From the NCBI GenBank assembly GCA_017590115.1, contig JAGGNK010011892.1, forward strand, positions 3,625,993 through 3,689,992: 64,000 bases of DNA, in the 5' to 3' direction. Position numbers and translations under genes: made by a program. The DNA comes from Montifringilla adamsi (lineage: Eukaryota > Chordata > Aves > Passeriformes > Passeridae). Positions 12,001 through 24,000 of the stretch are shown here, in pieces (position 1 is the stretch's first letter; the number at the start of each line of letters is the position of its first letter). Below the pieces are notes generated by a model. The model searched no databases. It worked only from the letters and a program-made list of their open reading frames with translations, and was not told the DNA's origin.

Positions 12001-15000
12001 TTTATCAAGCATCCAGCTTCAAGAGTTGGAAGAGTATAGGGTATAGAAGGACTTAGTACTTTTAGTTCTTCTGATAGAGCTCTTGGAAGGGTATTATTTA
12101 AAGAACAAGGTGAGAAATAAGTGATGGCATGCACTTCTGGAAGCTAGCCATGTATAAGTGTGTCTATGTACTTGTGCAAAGAGCAAGTGAAGGAGGCATT
12201 ATCAGAAGCAGAGCTCTGGAACTAGTAAGGTTCATCAGTTAACTTGAGGCAGGCAGCAATGACCTGGCTAAATCGTATGATCTAAACATATGTGATGAAG
12301 TTAAGTATGCTCTGCCCTCTCTTTGACCCTTTGAGAGGTTAGGTAGAGTGGTGTAGAAGAAATACTTAATGAAAGAAGGATAGGATTTCTTGGTTTCTTG
12401 GAAGAGTGCCTGTGCAGTGTGGCAACCACTCCTCCTTTCAGGTAAAAGGCGTGGGATGGAGAAAGTGCATGACCAAAAAAAGGGAGATTTAACAGGAAAA
12501 CCTACAAAACCCCAAACAACCCAAGCCAAACAAAAACCAAGACAATAACAGCCCTTAGCCCTGGTATTAAACTTACTTTCCATATACCCTCTTCTTAAAA
12601 GTGTGAGATATGCCTGGAAAAATGCAGGGGGCTTTTCCTTTTTGAAGCAATTGAGAGAATGTTGGTGATGAATCTTAGATACATACTTCATCCTTGTTTC
12701 CAGGATAACTGTATTGCAGTTCTGATCTGATTTGCCACGAAGTCTACATTAGTGTTCTCTCTCCCCTTCTGCCTCCAGGCAGAGGGAATAGCCATGTAGT
12801 TCTTGTTGGAAGGCTATTCAGATGTCTTTTGGTCTTGCTGTTTAGGCAGGTGCAGATGTGAATGTGCTGAATGACATGGGGGACACTCCGCTCCATCGTG
12901 CAGCTTTCACAGGCCGTAAGGTAAAGTATGGTGGCTTTTTTAAGCCTCACTTGTAGAATTATTAAGAAAGTACTAGCAATAAGATCACTTCAAAAAGATG
13001 TTTTTACAGGGTCTAAAAATGTCTTATTGTCTGTTTTGGTACAGCGTGTTCAGAAGGATTAGGCACATTGCCTAGCTTGCATAACTGTCCAAAAAAAAAC
13101 CACAGAGAGAAACCACATTGTTTTAATCTTAGTAGCTTCTGGAGGGGAAAGAAATCTCTTGAATGAGGACACACAGGCCCATTTCCACACAGTGTCTGGA
13201 AGTGCTGTTTCTTCATAGTTAATTAGAACTAAAGAGCTTGTTATAGGCCTGTGTAATGTGACACTAGTTCGATTCCCCTCCTCCACCCCATCCCCCATTG
13301 CCACCATCATTCATCATTCCAAAACTAGTACTACCTCTATGGATAACATCTTGGCCCTTCAGAAGTAGTGACTACTTACTGATTTTTCAAAAGAGCCAGT
13401 TGTACAATTTTTATCTGTCCAAGTCAGCAGTCACACCAGGTGTTGGTTCCTTCAGCCTGATTGATGGGAGAGAGTCTCACTCTTCAATCTCTCTAAAACA
13501 TCCCTTCCTGTTTTCATAAGAAACCAGCAGTGGTGAGAAGCCGTTGGTTACAAAGCTCATCTTACAGGATGTCAATAGCTAGAAAGCCTGATTGTGGCCT
13601 TGCAGTTACACAGACAGATAAGGAGTGTTTTTTGAATTGTTTTTCAGGAGGTGGTGATGTTACTCTTGCAGCATAATGCTGATCCTTCTATTGTTAACGG
13701 CAGTGGAGAGACTGCAAAAGAAGTTACCTATGACAAAGACATAAGGAATATGTTGGAAGGTAACTTTAATAGGTTAAAGTTTGTTTTGGTTTTTTTTAAC
13801 GTGTGCATTCTAAAAGCTGCTTTTTTTTTCCTGCAAGTTACAGAAGCTCAGTTGAATTTTCTTTTTAAATTTGGTTATTAGAAAGAAAACAGTCATAGTT
13901 TTTGGTTCTTGTCTGCGATACTGACAAGTGGAGTTTTTTTGGGACTCTAGAGTTAAGTATTATGAATACAAATAGCATTGTTCAGGTTACTATTTCAGTC
14001 CTGCTGGAGTAGTCCTTGCTACAGATTTGAATGGCATGTGGACAGTCACAGCCTTGGCTCACTGGAAGAGACAAAACTCAAGTCAAGAACAGTAAGTGGC
14101 TTTGTGTCAACCAAATCATTAGAGAGCAAAATTCTGAACAGTTTGCAAAGGTGACCCAGTTATGGATCAGATTTAGGACTTGCTATTGCAGTCTTAGACA
14201 TTGTGTCAAAAGGCAAAAAAAATAAAAACACTTCCCCTTGTTTCCACCATGGCCTCGCAGGTGTCAGAGATGAGGCAGATGGTGTCCAAATACTAATCTA
14301 GTCCACTGATTATAGTTTCGGAGAGTTCAAAAACTGTTGCTTCCTGGTATTACTATGTAATACTCCTAAATACTGATGGAGCTCTACCACAGACTACTGT
14401 GTCCACTACCACAGACAGCATATAAGAAGTGAACTCTCTTCTTATTCTACATGCAAATGCACAAATAACTCATTTCCACTGCTCATCTGCTGAATCGTTA
14501 GAGAAGAATAAAATTTTGGTAGGATGGTAAGAAGAGTAGAAGAGAAGCTGAAAAGAACGTAGGGAAGATCTGAGATGAGGGTGTTGCATAGTTCTCATTT
14601 TCCCTTCTGCAGGTAGTGGGCATGGTTTTAAGTGTTGAAAAAATAATAATAATATATATGTGTATGTGTATACAAACTTGCACATCTTATCAGATTTTAT
14701 GTGCTTTGAACATATTTTTGCTCTGACACAGACTTTTCTGAGCAAATATTCTATGTCTCAAATAAATATTCCTGTCTCAAATAAATAATACTGGAAACTC
14801 TTGCTTCTCTAGGCTTGTTTTGCAGTACATTTTTGAATGCTGTACCTCATATGTACTTTACTGAGAATGACCTTACTTTTATTTCTCTTTTTTTTTAATA
14901 GCAGTGGAAAGGACACAAGAAAGGAAACTGGAAGAACTCCTCTTAGGAGCAGCAAGAGAGGGGGAAACAGGGAAACTGACTGCCTTGGTAAGAATTCAAG

Positions 15001-18000
15001 TCAAGTGATTCAACCCATAATGCTAATATAACAAAATATGACTTTCTGCTTTGCATTTCAAAGGCTGTGACTGGAATATTAGTGCTGTGCCCCATGTTGT
15101 ATTGGTAAGGTGCTGAACCCTCAAGGATTTTCCTCTTTGTTGGAAGTTGCAAAACCAACGATTTTCAACTTCTTTTGTGTTATTAAATCCTTTAGAAATA
15201 ATTAACTCGCTAGTTGTAAACAGCAGTGTAGTGGTTCATGGTCTGCTGAGATAAGCTTATTATGTTATTGTGGATACCTTAATGTCATGGATGTCTAGAT
15301 TTTCACCACAGTGAGGCCTGTCTTTAATCTTGAAAGTAAACTCTTTCTCATTAGCATCTATTGTAGTTTTTAATGGACAGTCATCTGCACAGCACAGTTC
15401 CATGCTGACCAGAAATTGAAAACTGTGTATTTGTGTGTGTGCATGCTCGTAGTAATCCCAGATGAACAGTGTGGTGGCATGGTAAGCTGTGGCAGAAGCA
15501 GATCACAGAAACACTGGAGGGTGCCTCTGGATGTGATCCAGTCCAGTTCCTGTTTGCAGAGCAGAATGAACTAGAGCATTTTGCTCAGGACCAAATCCAG
15601 CCGGGTTTTGAAGCAGAGTCCCAGTGCTTGAACTCAAGCTTTTGAGAGTCCTGAAGAGTGTCCTTAGAAGTAAGACATGCATTATGGAACCGTTTTTACC
15701 TACTTAGCACCTTTAGTAATGCCTTTTCAGGCATGAAAATTCACAAATGTGAGATTTGTATATGTTCTTTATTTTTCTGCCTGGAAGCCAGAAGTGAACA
15801 CCTGTTTGCAATTTATTTCCCCCCTCTAAATTTTTTTCTTTTAGCCCGAAACACCCTTGTCTTTCTAGCTCCTTGCATGGAAACTCTTGTTAAATCTTTG
15901 GTCATCCTTGTAATTCGTATTTGGAGATTTTATACTGTCCTCTTTGAAATTGTGAGAGATCCAGAACTGTACAAAAAACATAATATGTGAAAAAACAGTG
16001 TATTAGTACAGTGCACAATTGTACTAATTGTAATTAGTACACTGACATAAGTGATCTGGTTTTGATCCTGATAATTTTAATGCTTGTTACATGTCTGCTG
16101 ACTAATCCTTAATCTGATATGAAAAAAATATCAGAAAAAAATTTTCTCCTTCTAGAAATCTGTCACTAAAAAACTCTGCTTTCGCTCATGTGGTATGTAA
16201 CTATGCATGAGCATGTAATTCTCCCTGTGAACATTGTGATTTCTAAGGGATTTTCTTTTTTTAAATATTTGCTGTCTTTGAGCTCTGTATATGGGAAGAG
16301 AACTATATATTGTCTTCTAAAACTTTTCAAAGTATTGTCATGTTTTTGACCTAGAGTCAGTTTTAAGTCAATTCTTAACAGGTGTTCCTTGGAATACACT
16401 TACAGCTCTATGGTGACTTTGACTTTCCTACCCTCAGCTCTTCAGAACTGCCCTTTAGCTCCAAAATTCACCATTCTTTACCTACTGATTGTTCAGGCAT
16501 TTCTGCTCCTACTTAATTTTTTTTTATTAGCAGACTATGATGCTCATGGAACTTTAGCTGCTTATATCTACTTTTACTGTGACACCTAACACCAGAACAT
16601 GCTATTTACTAGAAGTTAGATCTTCAGCAGCTGAATCTTAACCCAGGCTCCTTAGTCTACTTGAGGCAAAGCCAGTGTGTTCTTCCTGTGAGTTCTCAAA
16701 AATGTACTGTACATTTCCTGAAGTGAGTGGAGAGATTTTTATCTGACTGAGTTGATGCATGAAGCTTTCTTCCAAATATTCCTATGTGACATGGCATAAG
16801 GTGCTGAAAGCACAGGCATGTGGCTTAAAAGGTATGGAGGCAAGAGTCAGAAGAGGAAGTACATGTAAAACAGCTGGTTGGAAAGAGCTAAAGCTTAGGA
16901 ATCCTCAGGAATGCAAGTATTTGACTACAGTGTTAATGAGGGTGTACTTCCACAAACTCCCCGTTTTTGACTTTTGTTCTCTTACCAGCTGATCTGTAAA
17001 CAACACCTTGTATAAGGGATAAACAGTTTATCCCTTACAGGACTACTTCTGAGGTTCATATAAAGTGGTTGCTGTTGATTAAATTGTGGCCATGGAAATT
17101 CTGTTATTTTGTAATTTTGTCTAAAGACAGCATATGCCTAATGTGAGTACTTAAACTGAGTTTCTCAAAAGTTATTGTCATGCACTTGTGACTCTGTTCT
17201 CCTAAGACTGCTTATCAGTAACTTAGCCTTTCTAGTAAGGCACTCCCATCTGGCTTGTGAGCTTAAGTGGCTGGCAGTGCACAAAATGGTTTGGGCTGGA
17301 AGGAACCTCTACTGATCATTCAGTCCTACCCCCATGTATGCATCCAGTAGCCACATATTTGGGTAGGAGTGTAGTGGTGTTTTAGGGTAGTTAGCAGTGT
17401 CATGCTTCATGACCCTGCTCTTTGAAGGGGTCAGTTTCTCAAAATGTTTATATTGTGTGCAAGTAAAACTCAAGTTTGGGTTGTGTTTTTTTTCCCTTGG
17501 TTACATAGCTACTTTTATCTTAATGGACTTAAGAATGCAGTAAAACTCTTTGTAACAGATTGCCTATCCAAGGAGCTCTAAATGGCCTAGGATATCTGGC
17601 ATTGAGACTGGCAGGTCTGCCACCCTTCAGTACAAAGTTCTTACCCTCTGAAACAGGGTGGCTGCACAATTTTTTTCTGGATTTAGCACTGGCCTGTGCT
17701 AACTTCTGCACCATGCCTGGGAGTCTTCTATGAAGAACAGCAGATTTTTGGCAGTAGAGCTGGGCAGGGCCATTCTAGCATATATATGACTGGACTGCAA
17801 TACTGAGCAACTTTCCCTGGCACTGTGCAGTTAAGCAGAAAAATGTCTTCATATTGTGTAGTGGAGGTGGAAGGGGTATAACAAGCAAAACACTGAAGTT
17901 CCTTACTCTAGCTGAACGTCTTGTTTGATTGTTGCACTCCTTGCCCTTGTCATAACACTAGCTAAATGCCCTCTTTGTTGCCAGATCTACACTGAAGCAT

Positions 18001-21000
18001 CCTAGTTAGGAACGACTAATTTTGAAAATAGAGAATATGGCATCTGGAGAGGGGGGAGAACTGATAAGTAAGCAAACTTTGTTTTTTTCCAGTTAAACAA
18101 GCGCAAGCCACCTGATATCAACTGTACAGATCAGATGGGGAACACACCCTTGCACTGTGCAGCATACCGTGCTCATAAGCATTGTGCATTGAAACTTCTA
18201 AAAAATGGAGCAGATCCTAAAATAAAAAACAAAAATGGTGAGTACCAAATGAAGAGTACATTAACTATTAAGTGGAGACACAAATTCAACATCTTCTGCA
18301 AGCTGTGTTTCTTATTATGCAGTGTTCAGGGAAAACCTTACAGTGCTTTACAAGCTTTGTGTCACTAATAAAGGAAGGCCAAATGTGACTAAATTGCAAG
18401 AGGCTGGAGAACTGTAGCAAAATACTTATTGTATGTGCTTTTATTTTCCAAGCTTTCCAGTTTCTGGAAAATTTCCTGACTGTCTTAACAGTGAAATGTG
18501 CCTGGCTTTTGTTTTCTTGATGCTAAATATTGAACACAGGTAACAAAAAAAAGCAAGATTGAAAATGTGCCCAAGACAAAGTGACTCCTTAGAAGAAGAC
18601 TTCTAATGAAACCAAAAAGAAGAAAACTCGATGCAGATGTTATGCAAACTGTGTTCTTGTCCTCTGTTTAAATATGCCTCTGTCTTGATATTTGTGAGTG
18701 TCCTAAACTGTTTTTTATAGATGGAAGCTAAAAACAAATTTAAATCAGTAAGGGCAAAGGGCTCTCTGTGGTTAATAGAATTCTGATGAGCAGTGCAGTG
18801 CCTTAAAATTCAATACCTTTTTTAGTCTTTTGCCCTTGAGGAGTTGATGTTCCCCAATTATAAGTGTAGATGCCTGAAGGCCAAACTCACGGATAATGAA
18901 TGTCAAATTATTTTAAAGTACATCTGAGTTTATTTACATCAAATTCTCATGCCTTGTCTTGTTACTAAACAGATCAGACACCCCTTGATCTAGCCCAAGG
19001 TGCAGAAATGAAACTGATACTGGCAGGTAAAACTGGAAAGGTAGGAACTTTTGTATAAATTTAAAATGCCAAGGCTGTCTAGTTGAAGCAATTCCTATAT
19101 GAGCTTTAATTTCTGTGCAGGTTATCAACAAGCCCCTGAGACGATATGAAGGTCTCCTATGGAAGGTATGGCTTATCTCCCTTTCCCAATTTCTAAAATT
19201 GTTAGATTTCAAAGTATGTCCTTTTTCTATAGTTCAGTTATAACTGATGAGTGAAAGGATTTTTGAATAGTACTTAATAGTAATTTTGTCTAATATGTAT
19301 AGATGGGCTGGCTGAGTGGAGCAGCTACCAGATTTGTGGTATCCTGATCATAACCTCAGTCACTAAAATCTTTATTTCTTGGTAATTTTTGTGGCAAAGC
19401 TTCACTGTGATAAGGCTTTGTTCCTTTTGTGTGGGCAAAATGCTTTTTCTTTTCTCAGTAGATTACTTTGATAATCTCTGACTGATACATTGTCTTTAAG
19501 AAACTGTGACTAATATTTTGCCATCATCTTCTGAAAATTTTAAAACTTAGTGGGAAGATGGCATTCAAAGAGTTTAAAGCTCATTTTGCTGTGTTGCTCA
19601 AGTGAATGGAAGGTCTACATGAATGTTTAGTTATGTTGCTTAATGAAATCTTTGAAGCTTTTTTCAGTGTAGATTTTCATATATCACAATTGTAATATAA
19701 GGAGCTGTTCTTAAAGAAGAACTGTGTGCTAAAGCTTGAGAAAGATAAAGTGTTGTAGTTGGAGACATCAATGTGTTTTGTTTCTCATTTCATTTTATGA
19801 AATAGAACTGTGTGGTGCCCAAGAATTCTTGTAATATTAAAAAATACAACATTTTAATATTTCAGTTGTTACTGGGTAGCAGGCTCAGCTTTTGTCTTTA
19901 GGTGATTCCAAAACAAGAGTAGTGCTGCAATTGAAAATACTCTCAGGTTGTTGTGATCATCAGGATATGCAGAACCTAAAAGGTTTCTGTAATGTTTACT
20001 AGTTTTAGGCTTCTCTGCCTGACCATGCAGGAGTCACTCTGTGCATCACACTTCTTCCACCAGAGACTTTAAACTGCTGGGACTGAAGCCCCTTTGCAGT
20101 TGGTGGCTCCAGGGAGTTGATGAGTGCCCAGCTTGGCTCTGTAAACTCACCACACTCAGTCAGACAAGGTTTCCTTACCAGCTTGACCCTTGGTTTCCCA
20201 TAGCTGAGTCTCAGATGTCTGGATCCTTACTTTAATACGAAGGAACCCCCCTGAGTTTTTCTGCCCTTGCAATCTAAGCACGTGAAAGTCTGGAGTCTTC
20301 CTGCTGAGTCCTCAGCTCCTGACACCACAAAGTCCCTGTGCCCTTGGCTAAGCAAAGGGTCATTGCCACTTCATGGTCTCTTGCCTCAGGCTCCTACCAC
20401 CCAGAGCTCACTTCTGCTCATCACACTGCAGCTGCACACTGAGCTGTCTGTATTAAAAGTATTCTGTTGAGCTTACCTAGCCTTTTTTTTTCCCCTTTTA
20501 GAGCTCACGATTTTTTGGTTGGAAACTCTACTGGATAGTTCTAGAACATGGAGTGCTTTCCTGGTATCGGAGACAGTAAGTCCTATGTTTAAGTTGCTGA
20601 AAAGCAGTTTAAATAATTCCTGTCTTTGCTTCACTAAATCTCTTCTTCTTTCAAAGAGCCGATGCAGTGAATAATGATCATCGTCAGGGATGCAAGCATC
20701 TAACACAAGCTATCTGCACGGTAGGAATGTGTTGTAACAACTGAGTTGGTTTTTTTATGTTCCATTGTATTCCATTCCTGGTTAATGAAAACTTCCACTG
20801 GATTGGTAACCTGATCTTTGTTATAAAATAGGGAGAAATCTTGTGCTGTTGAAAGAAACGCTTGTTCCTGTCCAGCAAAGTATTCTTTTATGTAAAGTGG
20901 CCATAAAGCTCCCTCACTGCTTTCTAAAGCTTTGAAGATTTAGACACACAAGGTATCCTGAAGGCAGACCGGGTTGGTTTGAAGCATGTGATCTGGAATA

Positions 21001-24000
21001 GCCAAAGCTCCAGTTCCCCCTTAGCTGTCCCTGGCTGCTTATGACCGATTGCATAACTTAAGCTGGCCTCAGTTGAAAGACTAATCAATTTTGAAGGTGA
21101 CGTTTGGAAAAATTCCTTGATTTCCGTTATGCATGTGGGAATCTGTTTTGGAAGGCTGAACAGAGAAAACCAAAGCCAGGTGTCATTTATAATGCCCAGG
21201 AAGATGAAGTGTTTAAGAAAAATGCATTTAAGATCATTTCCATATTTCTATAACTGCCCTATCCTGGTTTGGCACCACAAGTTCTGTTAAGCTGCACTTG
21301 TATATACACTCGTATTGTATGGAAAAGTGACTTGCTTTTCGGTATCTCCAAATTCCTTAATATTGGCAATCTTGAACCGTTGCTGAGGTTTTGCCTGAAT
21401 CAGGTGGTAAAAATAAATACAAATATAATATTTAACCATAAGAACCTCTATATTACTATTAATAACATAATGACACACTTTGGACAACTGTTCTGACCAA
21501 GGTTCTTATAAATTACAATTACTTGGATCAAAAATGAGGCAAAAACTTCTGAGTTGAGCATAATTTTATAATTTGCTTACATGTCATTTTTTTCTGACTG
21601 ATTCATTATACTAATTTTGTTTTTTCTCCACTTTGCTCTAGGTAAAATCAACAGACAGTTGCTTCTTTTCTGTCAGATGTTTTGATGACACTGTTCATCG
21701 TTTCAAGATTCCTAAAAATAACCTTCCTTCTCAAACAAGAGAGGTAATAATGAGTCTTTGTCAAAGGCATTAAAATACAGTAACTTCTGTAATGAATAAT
21801 TTGCATACTAATTGCTATGGATGCATTAGTAGCAGTGTGTTTCATATTTTGATCATCAGGACTTGGTAGCATAAGTGCAGATATTAAATCTTTTAGCATG
21901 GCTATAGATTAAACAGCAAAAAATTGGCTCATTGTAATAATCTCTTCTTTAAAGTAAGTGCTGCCTTGTTTTCTAGCTCTGTGCCTGTATTATGCCCTGT
22001 TGTAACTTCCTGTTTTTCATTCACTTCTCCATGTGGTAAATTTCTATTGCAGCCTCCTTCTGTTGCACTTTGATAGTTCATTATCCCAAACAAAAGAATG
22101 CTTCATGGTACAGTCTACTCTTAACCATAGTCCCAGATGACCTGATAAGTTGTATTTTCTCAAAAGGTGGCTCTGAAACAAGAGAAACATGTTTTTTTAA
22201 GGCTATTTGTAGTATATTCACTGTTGTACTTCTGCAGGTGTACTAACTAGAGATGGAGTTGGGGTGGAGGCAACTGGAGTGCTGGAGTGCTGTGTCCAGT
22301 TTTGGGCTTCTCGCAACAAGAGAGATACAAGCATACTAAAGGGAACCTAACAAAGGGCTATGGAGGGGATTGAAGGGATCAGAGCATCACTTTTACTAGG
22401 AAAAGCTGAGAGAGCTTTCTCAGTCTGGAGAAGGGGAGGCTCAGGGAAGCTTGCCTATGTATGTAAATGCCTGAGGAGAGGTGCCGAGAGGGACAGAGCC
22501 AGGCTCTTTTCAATGTTGCCTGGTGACAGGACCAGAGGCAATGGGCACAAACTGAAGTACAGGGGGGCCACAGCGGTTGTGGAATCTCCATCCCTGGAGA
22601 TATTCAAAAGCCATCTGGATGTCCTGGCCATCCAGCTCTAGGTGGGCCTTCTTGAGCAGAGGGATTGGACTGGATGGCTTTCAGAGGTCCCTGCCAGCCT
22701 CAGCCACTCTGTGATCCAATGAACAGGGAAAGAATCTACCTCTTAATTGTGATAGTGCTTGAGGTTTTGTGCACAGAGTTTGTCATGCATAAGAAGGCAG
22801 ACTTTGTCACAGGGACCTTGGAGTCTGAACAGCTGCAAAATATATTCCTTACAGTCTTTTAATTAGTAAGTTTTTTTATGTCACCTTGGACAGTCTGAGG
22901 TGTAGGTTACATTTGTGCTTAAGGGTTAATAAATTAAGTCAGATACTCTGCCCACAAATATTTCATCTGCAATACATGTTACATTTTCTAGCAATCTATT
23001 TCTTGGCTATTGAGATGTCTCATTTTACTAATATCTATCTTATTTATATCAAGAGAAAATTTGTTGTTCTTCTTACATGATCCTTTGTTTTGGGGATGAC
23101 CTTTGAAATGTTTATTAACTCTGTTTTTCCTTTCCAGAGCTGGCTAGAAGCAATAGAGGACCACTCTGCATATAGCACTCACTACTGCACACAGGAACAG
23201 CTGAGTAGTGATGATGAAGATGATGCAGTATCTGTTACAGACCTACAGGACACTCTAAAAGTATGTACTGAATACTTACTTGGCTTGTGCATCTGGGCAG
23301 TTGCAGATTAGCCTTGTTTTGTGTTAAAATACTTCAATATACCTTTGGCTAAAAGTGATGATTCCTCCTATGAATGCATAAATTCTGCTTGTGTTTGCAT
23401 TGCTTGCTGTCATGTATTCCTGTTCAGACTGTGTGGCTAAAATGATTTGTTTATCATAGCTACAGGGCTGTGATTTCACTTTTGCCAGCGCTACTCTAAG
23501 ATAGAAAGCTGCTTGAGAGTTCCAGCCAGGAGAGGGAGCCTTGTGTACTCGTTATCCTCCAGTCTCAGTGTCACCGAAGCTAACCCGCATCAAGTTCTGC
23601 CTCTACAGAGCAGACAATGAAGTGTTTTAGAAACGATGTTTTATCACCTCAGATCACATCAGATGCATTGTACAGTGACTGCTCATACCTGCAATGGAAC
23701 TGAGTAGTCTTTGGTAATTCTAGCATTCAGCCTGTGATTCTTGCTTTTTGCTATACATGTACTGCTAAAACCTTCTATTTTAAAGGAAAGTTGATGCTGC
23801 AGTACAAAAACCTTCATGTGGCTGAACTCCAAGCAGCTTGTACTATTCCTTTTTGTACAAGACCTTAAAGTAGCTCATGGCACAGCAGAGGTGGGAGGAT
23901 AACTGCTACTGGCAGTCCCCAGCAACCTACAGAAGATGGTATTATTTAATAGATAGCAGGGCACTTGAAGCCCAGAAGACCAACTGAATCCTGGGCCACA

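Larger units (their letters stand above)
14988..18092 (+). other. OSBPL1A: Intron 6
   Basis: This is a 3.1-kb intron. It contains two short, degraded minus-strand CR1 3'-end fragments (about 15500-15660 and 17285-17345) and a set of inverted repeats at 15996-16044. The 110-codon plus-strand frame at 15658-15990 has no recognisable motif. Confidence 0.8.

Noticed and set aside
12239..12691. 150-codon minus-strand frame
   Set aside because: No motif or family resemblance; it lies in an intron and includes an A/C-rich low-complexity run.
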